Below are positions 1-10,833 of a stretch of 64,000 bases of DNA, piece by piece (position 1 is the first letter of the stretch; every line of letters starts with the position of its first letter). The position numbers were made by a program, and so were the translations under genes. A model generated the notes under the pieces. That model had not been told where the DNA came from. It saw only the letters and a list, made by a program, of their open reading frames with translations, and did no database searches. The stretch spans positions 340,752-404,751 of the forward strand of contig NZ_PJRP01000001.1 of assembly GCF_002858765.1 (NCBI RefSeq). Direction: 5' to 3'. This stretch comes from Cupriavidus pauculus. Its GTDB lineage: Bacteria; Pseudomonadota; Gammaproteobacteria; Burkholderiales; Burkholderiaceae.

Positions 1-7
1 TGAACTG

Positions 8-51
8 CACCCCAAAAGTTGGACATAGATCCAACCTTTGGGGTGTTTTTC
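8..51 (+). promoter_or_regulatory. Terminator-like hairpin in the IS left end, abutting orfA
   Basis: Bases 8-22 pair with 31-45 (14 of 15 pairs) around an 8-nt loop. Five T follow, then the orfA ATG at 52. There is no Shine-Dalgarno sequence between the hairpin and the ATG. A transcript entering from outside would form this hairpin and either terminate or hide the start of the transposase frame. The second IS has the same arrangement with a perfect stem. The function is inferred. Confidence 0.6.
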
Positions 52-585
52 ATGACGAAGTACGACGAGGCGCTCAAGCGTCAGGTGGTTAGGGAACATT
101 TGTCGGGGACGATATCGACCACGGCTTTGAGCGAGAAGCATGGGATAGACAGGTCTATAGTTCGTCGCTGGATCAGTGCCTGGGAGCATCATGGAGAAGC
201 CGGGCTGCGCAAGAAGCATGAAGCCTTTGGTGCCGAGTTCAAGCTAGCGGTGCTGCATCATATGTGGCGCCACGAGTTGTCTTATGCGCAGACCAGTGCT
301 GTCTTCGACTTGCGCGATACCGGCGGAGTCAGCCGGTGGGAACGCCAGTATCATGAGGGCGGTATCGATGCCCTCAAGCCGCGCCGCAAAGGCCGGCCAC
401 CCAACATGTCCCAGCCCAAGCAGGATCCCCAACTCACTCCGGAGCCGGCTCAAAACGAGCGCTCGCGCGAGGATTTGCTCAAGGAGAATGAGTATCTGCG
501 CGCGGAGGTGGCGTACCTAAAAAAGTTGGATGCCCTGCTCCGGGCCAAGGAGCAAGCGGCGCCAAAGAAAAAGCGCAAGTCGTGA
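52..585 (+). CDS. IS3-family transposase OrfA (helix-turn-helix)
   Basis: Protein of 177 aa, the DNA-binding subunit of the IS transposase. The N-terminal half contains two helix-turn-helix repeats (around ALSEKHGIDRSIVRRW and SYAQTSAVFDLRDTGGVSRW). A Leu-rich coiled coil near the C-terminus (ENEYLRAEVAYLKKLDALL) is the usual OrfA leucine zipper. The frame is open upstream to 19, but ATG 52 is preferred because it follows the left-end hairpin exactly as in the second IS. An A-AAA-AAG heptamer at 519-525 lies in frame inside the zipper, so part of the translation should shift -1 into OrfB and make a fused OrfAB. Confidence 0.9.
   Translation: MTKYDEALKRQVVREHLSGTISTTALSEKHGIDRSIVRRWISAWEHHGEAGLRKKHEAFGAEFKLAVLHHMWRHELSYAQTSAVFDLRDTGGVSRWERQYHEGGIDALKPRRKGRPPNMSQPKQDPQLTPEPAQNERSREDLLKENEYLRAEVAYLKKLDALLRAKEQAAPKKKRKS
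519..525 (+). other. Programmed -1 frameshift heptamer A-AAA-AAG
   Basis: The heptamer is phased correctly with OrfA codons (..A AAA AAG). After a -1 slip, reading from 525 is open into OrfB without a stop. This is the standard route to the OrfAB transposase in IS3-family elements. The same site recurs in the second IS at 53990-53996. Confidence 0.75.
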
Positions 586-1418
586 ACGCCTTGCGCGAGC
601 ATCACCCGCTGCCAATCCTGCTCAAGATCGCCGCTCTGGCGCGCAGCACGTTCTACTACCAACTCACGGCAAGCAAGGCCGGAGATCGTCACGGGGAACT
701 CAAGGAGCGCATCCAACGTGTGTATGCCGAGCACAAGGGCCGATATGGCTACCGCCGGATTACGGCAACGCTGCGTCAGACGGGGACGTTGATCAATCAC
801 AAAACCGTGCAACGGCTGATGTCGGTGTTGTGGTTGAAGTCGCTCGTGCGGCCCAAGAAGTACCGCTCGTACCGAGGTCAGGTGGGGCGAGTCGCCCCTA
901 ATCTGCTTCAGCGCGAGTTCGAGGCGAGCAAACCGAATGAGAAATGGGTGACGGACGTGACCGAGTTCAACGTAGGCGGCAAGAAGCTGTATCTCTCGCC
1001 CGTCCTGGACCTATACAACGGGGAGATCATCGCTTGGCAAACCAGTGAGCGGCCCGACTTCGCATTGATCCGGGAGATGCTCGACAAGGCATTGCGGAAG
1101 CTGCGACCCGGCGAAGCCCCTTTGCTCCATTCGGATCAGGGCTGGGCCTATCAAATGGCGGCGTATCGCCGAAAGCTGGCCGCACGAGGCTTGCAACAGA
1201 GCATGTCTCGCAAGGGAAACTGCCTGGACAACGCGGCCATGGAAAGCTTCTTCGGCACGCTCAAGTCAGAATGCTTCCGGCTTGAGCGTTTCGCCGATAT
1301 CGACCAACTGCGCAAAGGCATAGCCGAATACATCCGGTACTACAATCACGACCGCATCAAGCTCAAACTAAAAGGGCTGAGCCCCGTGCAATACAGGACT
1401 CAGCCCTTCGCGGCCTAA
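582..1418 (+). CDS. IS3-family transposase OrfB (DDE integrase core)
   Basis: Protein of 278 aa overlapping the OrfA stop by 4 bases (GTGA). It has an N-terminal HTH_21-like region (YGYRRITATLRQTG), then an rve catalytic domain. The three acidic residues fall in WVTDVTEF, LHSDQGWAYQ and NAAMESFFGTLKSE, and the C-terminal YYNHDRIKLKLKGLSP motif is typical of the family. All catalytic residues are present and the frame is intact, so the element may be active. The product is probably mainly made as the OrfAB fusion through the frameshift at 519-525; GTG 582 may allow separate OrfB. Confidence 0.92.
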   Translation: MNALREHHPLPILLKIAALARSTFYYQLTASKAGDRHGELKERIQRVYAEHKGRYGYRRITATLRQTGTLINHKTVQRLMSVLWLKSLVRPKKYRSYRGQVGRVAPNLLQREFEASKPNEKWVTDVTEFNVGGKKLYLSPVLDLYNGEIIAWQTSERPDFALIREMLDKALRKLRPGEAPLLHSDQGWAYQMAAYRRKLAARGLQQSMSRKGNCLDNAAMESFFGTLKSECFRLERFADIDQLRKGIAEYIRYYNHDRIKLKLKGLSPVQYRTQPFAA

Positions 1419-1452
1419 CTTACCCGTCCAACTTTACGGGGTCAGTTCAGCC

Positions 1453-1466
1453 AAGCGGGCGTTTTT
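1453..1466 (+). terminator. Possible right half of a terminator beside the IS
   Basis: Immediately outside the right IS end, AAGCGGGCG is followed by five T. This looks like the 3' arm and U-tract of an intrinsic terminator whose 5' arm would lie to the left of the IS, outside the window. The second IS demonstrably splits a terminator in this way. Half a structure only, so tentative. Confidence 0.3.
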
Positions 1467-1491
1467 CATTGGGCGCGGGACGCGCGCGCTT

Positions 1492-1884
1492 TCAGTATTG
1501 TTCCCACGGCAGTCCCTCGTGGCGCCAGCCGTTGACCGTATTGCGGTGTCGGTGGGTGTCGAGATCGCCCTCGAAGCCGTGCAGCACGTTGTAGACGGTG
1601 GCGAAGCCGGCGCCTTCCAGCGCACGCGCGGCCGCCGACGACCGGTTGCCGCTGCGGCAGATCAGCACCACCGGCCGCGCCGATACCTGCCCGGCCAGTT
1701 TCTTCACGGCTTGGACGAAGTGCGGATTGACCTCCCAGTCGGGGCCGTCGTTCCAGGGCACGTTGTGGGCGCCTTGCGGATGGCCGACGAACAGGTATTC
1801 CATCTCGCTGCGGCAGTCGATGAACAGTGCGTCGGGCTCGCTGCCGAGCAGCGTCAGGGCGTCGTTGGGGCTCAAGTGTTGCAT
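1492..1884 (-). CDS. Rhodanese-domain sulfurtransferase
   Basis: Single-domain rhodanese-like protein of 130 aa without a signal peptide, so probably cytoplasmic. The active-site loop CRSGNRSSAAA (about residues 76-86) contains the catalytic cysteine, and the N-terminal FIDCRSEMEYLFVGHPQGAHNVPW is the conserved CH2A-type region of the fold. Such proteins transfer sulfane sulfur to cyanide or other thiophiles; the real acceptor cannot be told. It is read away from metH, with which it may share the 250-bp spacer as a divergent promoter region. Its 3' end lies 43 bp from the IS. Confidence 0.88.
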   Translation of the reverse strand: MQHLSPNDALTLLGSEPDALFIDCRSEMEYLFVGHPQGAHNVPWNDGPDWEVNPHFVQAVKKLAGQVSARPVVLICRSGNRSSAAARALEGAGFATVYNVLHGFEGDLDTHRHRNTVNGWRHEGLPWEQY

Positions 1885-2133
1885 GGGAACTGACGAAAAT
1901 CGGACGAAAGCAAACGATAGCGGACGGAAGTGAAGGCCAATCGCGGCGGATATTCGTGGCGAATACGTCTCCTAGTGTAGGCGGGGTGTCGCCGGCTGAC
2001 AACCGCGCCGGGCGCGGCGGGCCGCCAGGCGCCTTCCCGCAATCCATTGATCTACCTGATAAAATCGCCCTCTTGCCCAAATTAGCGCATTCGGCCAGCC
2101 GGCCGGGTGCACGCATCACAACCAGGCCCCACC

Positions 2134-3201
2134 ATGAGCGCTGTCAAATCCGCCCCCCGCCCCTATACCCGGGCCGCCAGCCTGCCCCGGCTGCTGCGTG
2201 AACGTATCCTGATTCTCGACGGCGCGATGGGCACGATGATCCAGCGCTACAAGCTGGGTGAGGCCGAGTACCGCGGCACGCGTTTCGTTGACCATCCGAT
2301 CGACGTGAAGGGCAACAACGAACTGCTGCTGCTGACGCGTCCGCAGGTCATCAGTGAGATCCACGAGCAATACCTGGCCGCGGGCGCCGACCTGATCGAG
2401 ACCAACACGTTCGGCGCCACGAGCGTGGCGCAGGAAGACTACAAGATGGCGGAGCTGGCGTACGAGATGAACGTCGAGGCCGCCCGCCTGGCGCGTGCCG
2501 CCTGCGACAAGTACAGCACGCCCGAGAAGCCCCGCTTCGTGGCCGGCGCGTTCGGCCCCACGCCGAAGACGGCCAGCATCAGCCCCGACGTCAACGACCC
2601 CGGCGCGCGCAACATCACGTTCGAGGCCCTGCGCGATTCGTACTACGAACAAGGACGCGGCCTGCTCGAGGGCGGCGCCGACGTGTTCCTGGTCGAGACG
2701 ATCTTCGACACGCTCAATGCCAAGGCGGCGCTGTTCGCCATCGACCAACTGTTCGAGGACACCGGCGAACGCGTGCCCGTGATGATCTCGGGGACCGTGA
2801 CCGACGCATCGGGCCGTATCCTGTCGGGCCAGACCGTGGAAGCGTTCTGGAACAGCCTGCGCCATGCCAAGCCGGTCACGTTCGGCCTGAACTGCGCGCT
2901 GGGCGCCACGCTGATGCGTCCGTACATCGCCGAACTGGCCAAGGTGTGCGACGCCGCGGTGTCGTGCTATCCGAACGCCGGCCTGCCGAATCCGATGAGC
3001 GACACGGGCTTCGACGAAACGCCCGAGGTCACGTCGGCGCTGGTCGAAGAGTTCGCCGGCTCGGGCCTGGTGAACCTGGTGGGCGGTTGCTGCGGCACCA
3101 CGCCGGACCACATTGCCGCCATTGCAAAGCGCGTGGCCGACAAGAAGCCGCGTGCCTGGCCGGGCCAGTACCGTGAAGACACCGAACAGGCCGCCGCCTG
3201 A
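2134..3201 (+). CDS. metH: Methionine synthase, homocysteine-binding subunit (split MetH)
   Basis: Protein of 355 aa matching the N-terminal homocysteine S-methyltransferase module of cobalamin-dependent methionine synthase. It opens with the [12 protein letters not shown] motif (about residues 24-35). The zinc ligands are Cys254 (GLNCALGA) and Cys319/Cys320 ([10 protein letters not shown]). It supplies zinc-activated homocysteine to the methylcobalamin module encoded 33 bp downstream, so the two genes make one enzyme in two chains. ATG 2134 is chosen over an in-frame start at 2107. A TAAAAT hexamer at 2060-2065 could be the -10 box. I found no cobalamin-riboswitch-like sequence in the leader. 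Confidence 0.93.
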   Translation: MSAVKSAPRPYTRAASLPRLLRERILILDGAMGTMIQRYKLGEAEYRGTRFVDHPIDVKGNNELLLLTRPQVISEIHEQYLAAGADLIETNTFGATSVAQEDYKMAELAYEMNVEAARLARAACDKYSTPEKPRFVAGAFGPTPKTASISPDVNDPGARNITFEALRDSYYEQGRGLLEGGADVFLVETIFDTLNAKAALFAIDQLFEDTGERVPVMISGTVTDASGRILSGQTVEAFWNSLRHAKPVTFGLNCALGATLMRPYIAELAKVCDAAVSCYPNAGLPNPMSDTGFDETPEVTSALVEEFAGSGLVNLVGGCCGTTPDHIAAIAKRVADKKPRAWPGQYREDTEQAAA

Positions 3202-3234
3202 ACATCGCACGCACCGCATAGATCCAGAGACATC

Positions 3235-5982
<2,748 letters not shown>

Positions 5983-6016
5983 GCAGCATCGCTGCAGCTG
6001 TAAGCAGTTGCAATGA

Positions 6017-6053
6017 CCGGGGCGCCGCGTGACAGCGGCGCCCCGGTTTTTTT
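6017..6053 (+). terminator. Intrinsic terminator after metH
   Basis: A perfect 12-bp GC stem (CCGGGGCGCCGC with its complement) around a GTGACA loop is followed by seven T. It ends the metH operon 34 bp after the stop codon. The rest of the 327-bp gap up to 6309 shows no gene. Confidence 0.92.
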
Positions 6054-6309
6054 ATGGCCCGCTTGTTGGCGATGCCGTTGCCACCGCCATTGAAACGTAA
6101 GGGAAATACGACGAATACGTTATCCGGCGCGGCATGCGGGGCGTCGGCTGGCAATGTTTGCAATGTCTTCACGACTGCTTACAGAACCTGACAAGTGCTC
6201 ACAGACCGGTCGCGGCCGGCTCCATAGACTGGAACCCAGTTCACGTGACACCGCGTGAATGCCGTAGCGAATGTTTCGCTGCGGAGCATTCAGTAAAGGA
6301 GTCTCTCCC

Positions 6310-6705
6310 ATGAAGAAGCTGCTGATCTCCCTGTCCGCCCTGTCGATTGCCGCCGCCTCGTCGTTTGCGATGGCCCAAGGCACTGGTGCCACGGCCGGCA
6401 CCCAAGCGGGCGTCGGCGCCTCTGTGAACGCCCCCTCGCCGAATGCCAGCCCGAACGCGGGGCTGAACGCCGGCGGCGCGGCCGGTGGCGCGGTGACACC
6501 GGCCAGCCCAAGTTCGGCGGATCCGGGTAGCAAGGCCAGCCTGGGTGCGAAGGCCGGCGCCGACACCTCGCTGTCGTCGACGCCGACCGAAAAGGAAAAC
6601 AAGGGCAAGCACACCGGCCATGCCAAGGCCAAGACGAAGAAGGGTGACAAGGAACTGGGCGCCAATGCCGGGGCCGGCGCCGATGCGGGGACGAAGATCC
6701 AGTAA
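6310..6705 (+). CDS. Small Gly/Ala-rich exported protein, function unknown
   Basis: Protein of 131 aa with a clear Sec signal peptide: MKK, a hydrophobic stretch, then AMA-Q with cleavage expected near residue 22. The mature part is low-complexity, rich in Gly, Ala, Asn, Ser and Thr, with a Lys/His-rich patch (EKENKGKHTGHAKAKTKKGDK) before a Gly/Ala tail. There are no cysteines and no catalytic motif. AAAGGAG at 6296-6301 supports ATG 6310 over the upstream in-frame start at 6271. It stands alone between two terminators. It may be a periplasmic or surface intrinsically disordered protein; no function can be assigned. Confidence 0.8.
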   Translation: MKKLLISLSALSIAAASSFAMAQGTGATAGTQAGVGASVNAPSPNASPNAGLNAGGAAGGAVTPASPSSADPGSKASLGAKAGADTSLSSTPTEKENKGKHTGHAKAKTKKGDKELGANAGAGADAGTKIQ

Positions 6706-6771
6706 CCGCATGACGGGATGCCGGGCGGGCCCCTCCAGACCGCCCCATCCCGGCTGAAAGCAAATGGACTG

Positions 6772-6793
6772 ACGGACGCCTTCGGGCGTCCGT
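6772..6793 (+). terminator. UUCG-loop hairpin terminator
   Basis: A perfect 9-bp stem (ACGGACGCC and complement) closes a TTCG tetraloop and is followed by TTGCGTTTGG. It ends the 6310-6705 transcript. The U-tract is interrupted, but the tetraloop hairpin is very stable. Nothing else is seen in the 304-bp gap to 7009 apart from a possible -10 TACAAT at 6941-6946. Confidence 0.75.
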
Positions 6794-7009
6794 TTGCGTT
6801 TGGCGCCGATCCTGCTGCGCCGCGCTGCAGCATTTCTCGTCGGCCCGCCGCCGCCGCAGCCGAGGTTGGCCCGTCTGGCGGTTGTCGCCGTGGCGCGTCA
6901 TGTCAGCCTGACACCGACATATTCAGCGTCGCGCGGGCACTACAATGCAGGAAACCGGCCCGGGCCGTGCTTCGGCACGCGGGCCGCCCTTCTCACCGTG
7001 GAGACACCG

Positions 7010-7642
7010 ATGATCCGCGTCTTGATCGCCGACGATCACGAGATCGTGCGCGCCGGTCTGCGCCAGTTCATTTCAGACGAGCCCGACATCAAGGTGACGG
7101 GCGAAGCCGCCAGCGGCGACGAAGTGATGGCGCAGTTGCGCGATAGCGAGTTCGACGTACTCGTACTCGATATTTCCATGCCGGACCGAAACGGCATCGA
7201 TGTGCTGAAACTGATCCGACAGCGGTTGCCAAACCTGCCGGTACTGATCCTGTCCACATACCCCGAAGACCAGTACGCGATCAACCTGATCCGTGCCGGT
7301 GCCTCGGGCTACCTGACCAAGGAATCCGCACCGGACGATCTGGTCAAGGCCATCCGCACGGTGGCCCAGGGCCGCCGCTACGTGAGCCCCACCGTGGCAG
7401 ACCTGCTGATCGGCGGGCTCGACAAGCCGACCGAACAGCCGGTGCACCAGACGCTTTCCGAGCGCGAATTCCAGATCTTCTGCAAGCTGTCACGCGGCCA
7501 GTCGGTCTCGGTGATCGCTGATGAACTATTTCTGAGTGTGAAGACCGTGAGCACATACCGCTCCCGCATCCTGGAGAAAATGGGCATGAAGACCAATGCC
7601 GACCTGACCTACTACGCCATCAAGAACGGGCTTGTGGAATAG
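7010..7642 (+). CDS. NarL/FixJ-type response regulator
   Basis: Protein of 210 aa. The N-terminal receiver starts MIRVLIADDHEIVRAG, with the phosphoacceptor Asp in VLVLDISMPDRNGIDVL and the conserved Thr and Lys in ILSTYPE and YLTKES. A linker is followed by a LuxR-type HTH (LSEREFQIFCKLSRGQSVSVIADELFLSVKTVSTYRSRILEKM). The true start is ATG 7010, because the upstream extension of the frame is Pro/Arg-rich shadow. The likely partner is the HisKA_3-type kinase encoded convergently at 8194-9585, since this kinase class normally pairs with NarL-type regulators. A lone receiver gene follows. Confidence 0.93.
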   Translation: MIRVLIADDHEIVRAGLRQFISDEPDIKVTGEAASGDEVMAQLRDSEFDVLVLDISMPDRNGIDVLKLIRQRLPNLPVLILSTYPEDQYAINLIRAGASGYLTKESAPDDLVKAIRTVAQGRRYVSPTVADLLIGGLDKPTEQPVHQTLSEREFQIFCKLSRGQSVSVIADELFLSVKTVSTYRSRILEKMGMKTNADLTYYAIKNGLVE

Positions 7643-7711
7643 GCCGGCTTTGTATTCATCGTGCCAGAACCGTTAATCGTCTATCTCTTCGCCTGACAGT
7701 TGCCAAGCGCC

Positions 7712-8119
7712 ATGCCGGAGCAAGCCACGGCCTCCTCGAACCGTTCGCTGCGGGTCCTCCTGATCGAGGACTCCGAAGTATTGCGGGGCATGCTGCTGGA
7801 ATATCTGACGGCTTTTCCGTTCGTCGAGTCGGTGGACTGGGCCGATACCGAAAGCGGCGCGGTCAAGCTGGCCACCCATGGCCAGTACGATGTGTCGATC
7901 GTCGACCTGCAGCTGCGCCAGGGCAACGGCATCAACGTGTTGCGCGAAATGCAGAAGGCCGGCCTGTCCGGCATCCGCATCGTCTACACCAATCATGCGC
8001 AGGTATCGATGTACCGGCGCCAGTGCGCAGAGGCCGGCGCCGACTACTTCTTCGACAAGTCGCTCGAACTGGAACAGGTGTTCCGCGTGATCGAGGACTA
8101 CGCGACCTCCGCCTCGTAA
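7712..8119 (+). CDS. Stand-alone receiver-domain protein (CheY-like)
   Basis: Protein of 135 aa consisting of a single receiver domain with no output domain. The acidic pair is in VLLIEDSEVLRG, the phosphoacceptor Asp in VSIVDLQLRQGNGINVL, Thr in IVYTNHA and Lys in FFDKSLELEQV. ATG 7712 is preferred to TTG 7700. It lies 69 bp after the NarL-type regulator, probably in the same transcript, and faces the convergent sensor kinase gene. It could act as a phosphate sink or competing output of the same kinase; this is inference from position. Confidence 0.88.
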   Translation: MPEQATASSNRSLRVLLIEDSEVLRGMLLEYLTAFPFVESVDWADTESGAVKLATHGQYDVSIVDLQLRQGNGINVLREMQKAGLSGIRIVYTNHAQVSMYRRQCAEAGADYFFDKSLELEQVFRVIEDYATSAS

Positions 8120-8193
8120 CCTCGTAGCTTCATAGATAGCAATTTGACGAAGCCGGCCGAAGATCACGGCCCCGGATCGCCCGGGCCGTACGC

Positions 8194-9585
8194 TCAGGCC
8201 TCGGTGGTCTCTTCGGGAGGCGCCAGCACCGACGTGGTCAATGGCACTTCGACGCGGATCGACACCCCCTTGCCGGGCGCCGAATCCACGTGCATCGTGC
8301 CGCCCAGCGCCAGCACCCGCTGTTCCATTCCCAGCAGGCCGTGATGGCCGGCGGTAGTGCCGGCATCGAAATCGGGCGGCAGGCCGCGGCCGTCGTCGCG
8401 GATGGCCAGCGTCAGTTGCTGCGTGGTGCAGGCCAGCGACACGGAGATGTGCTGCGCTTCGGCGTATTTGCTGGCGTTGTTCAGCGATTCCTGCACGATC
8501 CGGTACAGCGCGATGGCCGCGTTGTCGCGCAGCGGCGGCAGCGACTCGGGCAGGTCGACCTGGGTTTCCCACTGGTTGCGGGCGCCCACGTCTTCCACCT
8601 GCTGCACGATGGCTTCGCGCAGGCCCAGGTTCAGCAGCACAGTGGGGCGCAGGTCCTCAATCAGCCGGCGCTTGATCTGGATGGCCTGGTCGGCATGTTG
8701 CATCACGCGCGTGATCTTGTCGCGCGCCTCGGGGTGCGTCTCCTGCACCCGCATCTTCACCCAGTGCAGGTCGAGTTTGATGGCGGTCAGGATGGCGCCC
8801 AGCTCGTCGTGCAACTCGCGCGACAGGCGCGTCTTCTCGTCCTCGGTCACGCGCTGCAAGTGGGCCGCCAGCGCCGACAGCTGGCGCGTGCGTGCGCGCA
8901 CCTTGCGGTCCAGCCGCGCACTTTCCTCTTCCAGTTGCTCGCGCGCGGCCTCGGCCATCGTCATGCGCCGCTGATGGCCCATGCCCACCGCCACCAGCAG
9001 CAGGATGTTGATCGCGGTCAGCAGCCCGATGCCGTAGCGGGACAACTGGAGGTCGTGCTCGGCGGCTTCGAGGTTGTGGGTGACCGTGCCCGATTCGCGC
9101 ACCTGCAGGTGTTCCAGGCCGCGCCGCGCGCTTTCCATGGTCTGCTTGCCGAAGTCGGTGCGAATCATGTCCAGCGCCACGTCGACGTCGCGCTTGCCGT
9201 AGACCAGCGTCAGCGCCATTTCGTTGAGCTTGCGCGTGACGAACTGCGACGCCTCGCCGAACTGGCGCAGCCCTTCGGGATCATTGGCGTAGTGCTGGCG
9301 GATGCGCGACATCAGCTCGCTGATGTGGGGCAGCGCCTTGTAGTACGGGTCGAGGTAGCTTTCCTTGCCGGTCAGCAGGAAACCGCGCTGGCCGGCCTCG
9401 GCATTGACCAGTTCGGCGATCAGGTCGCCCAGGTCGCTTTGCAGCTGCTGCGAGCGGATGGCTTCGGTGTAGCCCTCGCGCAGGCGCAGGTTTCCGGTTT
9501 CCGATGCGATCAGCACGGCCAGTGTCAGCACGATGCCGCCAGCGAGCAGCAGGGTGTTTCTCAGGAGTAGGGAATGCTTGGCCAT
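8194..9585 (-). CDS. CHASE3-like sensor histidine kinase (HisKA_3)
   Basis: Protein of 463 aa. An N-terminal transmembrane helix (LLLAGGIVLTLAVLIA) is followed by a periplasmic helical sensor of the CHASE3 type (EAGQRGFLLTGKESYLDPY is diagnostic), then a second helix near residues 190-205 (IGLLTAINILLLVAVGM) and a coiled-coil linker. The HisKA_3 dimerisation box contains the phosphorylated His in SRELHDELGAILTAIK. The HATPase domain has N (SLNNASKYAEA) and G boxes (DDGRGL, GHHGLLGMEQR). CHASE3 ligands are mostly unknown. It is convergent with the two receiver genes at 7010-8119, its likely targets. Confidence 0.93.
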   Translation of the reverse strand: MAKHSLLLRNTLLLAGGIVLTLAVLIASETGNLRLREGYTEAIRSQQLQSDLGDLIAELVNAEAGQRGFLLTGKESYLDPYYKALPHISELMSRIRQHYANDPEGLRQFGEASQFVTRKLNEMALTLVYGKRDVDVALDMIRTDFGKQTMESARRGLEHLQVRESGTVTHNLEAAEHDLQLSRYGIGLLTAINILLLVAVGMGHQRRMTMAEAAREQLEEESARLDRKVRARTRQLSALAAHLQRVTEDEKTRLSRELHDELGAILTAIKLDLHWVKMRVQETHPEARDKITRVMQHADQAIQIKRRLIEDLRPTVLLNLGLREAIVQQVEDVGARNQWETQVDLPESLPPLRDNAAIALYRIVQESLNNASKYAEAQHISVSLACTTQQLTLAIRDDGRGLPPDFDAGTTAGHHGLLGMEQRVLALGGTMHVDSAPGKGVSIRVEVPLTTSVLAPPEETTEA

Positions 9586-9866
9586 CGGAAGTCACTGGTT
9601 GATGCGCCGCGTGCCGGGGCGGACGAGCGGCCATGGAATCACATCGCCATGTAGCGGTCAATCGTACCGGGGCCGCACGCGTACCGCATCCGGCGCGAAG
9701 CGGCGCTGGCTGTAGGACTTGGCTGACATCTGAATCGGTCTGGAATCGGTGTGCGGTCCAAGGGTGGAACCCTACGATGAGGCTATGAGCTTGCGCACCG
9801 TGGCGCAAGCCGAACGCACCACCAGCCACCAGGCCGGGTGCGCTCGCTAACCTCGGGAGACTGGTC

Positions 9867-10031
9867 ATGCTGTATTACGCACTCGTCTTTTTCATTGTCG
9901 CCCTGGTGGCGGCCATCTTCGGCTTCGGTGGTATCGCAGCCGGCGCGGTGGAAATCGCGAAGATCCTGTTCTTTATCTTCCTGGTCGTGGCGCTGGTAGC
10001 GGCCGTGATGGGGCTGGTGCGCCGCCGGTAA
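9867..10031 (+). CDS. Small membrane protein, DUF1328 type
   Basis: Protein of 54 aa: a short hydrophobic protein with two transmembrane helices ([21 protein letters not shown] and [19 protein letters not shown]) and an Arg-rich end. It matches the YtjA-like DUF1328 family in length and in the central [15 protein letters not shown] motif. Family members often sit with DUF883 genes, as here (10104), and are linked to general or envelope stress, but no biochemical role is known. A leader of about 280 bp precedes it with no other gene. The start follows CTCGGGAGACTGGTC, a modest ribosome-binding site. Confidence 0.85.
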   Translation: MLYYALVFFIVALVAAIFGFGGIAAGAVEIAKILFFIFLVVALVAAVMGLVRRR

Positions 10032-10103
10032 GCGCAGCAGCACGCGTTGCCTGACCGGGGGACGGGCAGGCAACTCCGCCAGGGACTGGACATAGGAGTA
10101 CCC

Positions 10104-10523
10104 ATGCTCACGCAGAATCCAAAGATCCGCAAGGAAATCAACCATCTGCAAGACAACGCCGATTCGGCCGTACGCCAGATCCGGCATGCCGCCCGTGATA
10201 CCCGCGATGCGGTGGGGCCGGTTTCGGACGAGGTGAAGGCGCTGATCGCGCAACTCCAGCAAACCATCGACGTACTGGCGCACGAAGGCTCCGCCGAAGG
10301 CATGGCCGCTGGCCGCCGCCTGCGCGCCCGTGCTCACGAACTCAGCGACCGCATGCGCGAACGCAGCCGCGACGGCATGCATTGGGCACGCGACCAGATG
10401 GACGTGGCCGTCGACCATGGCCGGCAGCGCGTGGTGGACTCGCCGCTGAAGGCGGTTGGCGTGGCCGCGCTGGTCGGCGCCTGTATCGGCCTGATGCTGG
10501 CCGGCCGGCGCAGCGGCGACTAG
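10104..10523 (+). CDS. DUF883 (ElaB/YqjD-like) membrane-anchored protein
   Basis: Protein of 139 aa. A long charged helical region (about residues 5-110, coiled-coil-like) is followed by one C-terminal transmembrane segment with a glycine-rich pattern (AVGVAALVGACIGLMLAGRR), the layout of ElaB/YqjD. In E. coli these proteins bind ribosomes at the inner membrane in stationary phase; whether this holds here is unknown. AGGAG at 10094-10098 fixes the start at ATG 10104. It probably forms a stress-type operon with the DUF1328 gene 72 bp upstream and ends before a terminator. Confidence 0.88.
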   Translation: MLTQNPKIRKEINHLQDNADSAVRQIRHAARDTRDAVGPVSDEVKALIAQLQQTIDVLAHEGSAEGMAAGRRLRARAHELSDRMRERSRDGMHWARDQMDVAVDHGRQRVVDSPLKAVGVAALVGACIGLMLAGRRSGD

Positions 10524-10646
10524 CGCCACGGATACACAGATACGCAGGGAGTCATACGCAGGGAATCAGTCGTTCAAGGGGTATTCCTCTTTCACGCCTT
10601 ACGCCTGCAGCAACCCCCTTTCCGGATATATCCCTGATCCGGGACG

Positions 10647-10680
10647 CCCGGGCACCAAGCGGTGTCCGGGTTCTTTTTTT
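10647..10680 (+). terminator. Intrinsic terminator after the DUF883 gene
   Basis: A 10-bp stem (CCCGGGCACC with GGTGTCCGGG, one G-U pair) around an AAGC loop is followed by TTCTTTTTTT. It lies about 120 bp after the stop codon. The rest of the 310-bp gap to 10833 shows nothing recognisable. Confidence 0.88.
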
Positions 10681-10833
10681 GGGCGCCACGCATGCATGGC
10701 GGCAACCTTTCAATTAGCTTTCTAGGGGGAGGCGAATCGGGGCGGGCGGCCGGGCGGGCCGCCGGTCAGAGGCGGGTATCGGCGCCGCGCGCAGCTGCGC
10801 CGAGGGGCAACGGTCAGGCCGGAGAATGCTGGC

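Larger units (their letters stand above)
1..1449 (+). mobile_element. IS3-family (IS150-type) insertion sequence, complete
   Basis: Two overlapping transposase frames lie between terminal inverted repeats. The left end begins TGAACTGCACCCCAAAAG at base 1 and the right end (1426-1449) is the inverted version, TGAACTGACCCCGTAAAG when read inward. OrfA carries a helix-turn-helix and OrfB an rve/DDE integrase core. The length equals that of the second element (53475-54923), but the proteins differ at many positions, so they are relatives rather than copies. The left flank is outside the window, so a target duplication cannot be checked. The element starting exactly at base 1 suggests a contig end. 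Confidence 0.93.

Noticed and set aside
1885-2133. Possible cobalamin riboswitch before metH
   Set aside because: No B12-box-like conserved sequence or fitting stem arrangement was found.
6229-6240. GGAACCC motifs before 6310 and near 9765 as ECF-type promoters
   Set aside because: Only a short -35-like match with no convincing -10 partner; too common in GC-rich DNA.
8166-8189. ACGGCCC/GGGCCGT hairpin between the receiver and kinase genes as a terminator
   Set aside because: Seven-bp stem with no T-tract on either strand; may be chance.
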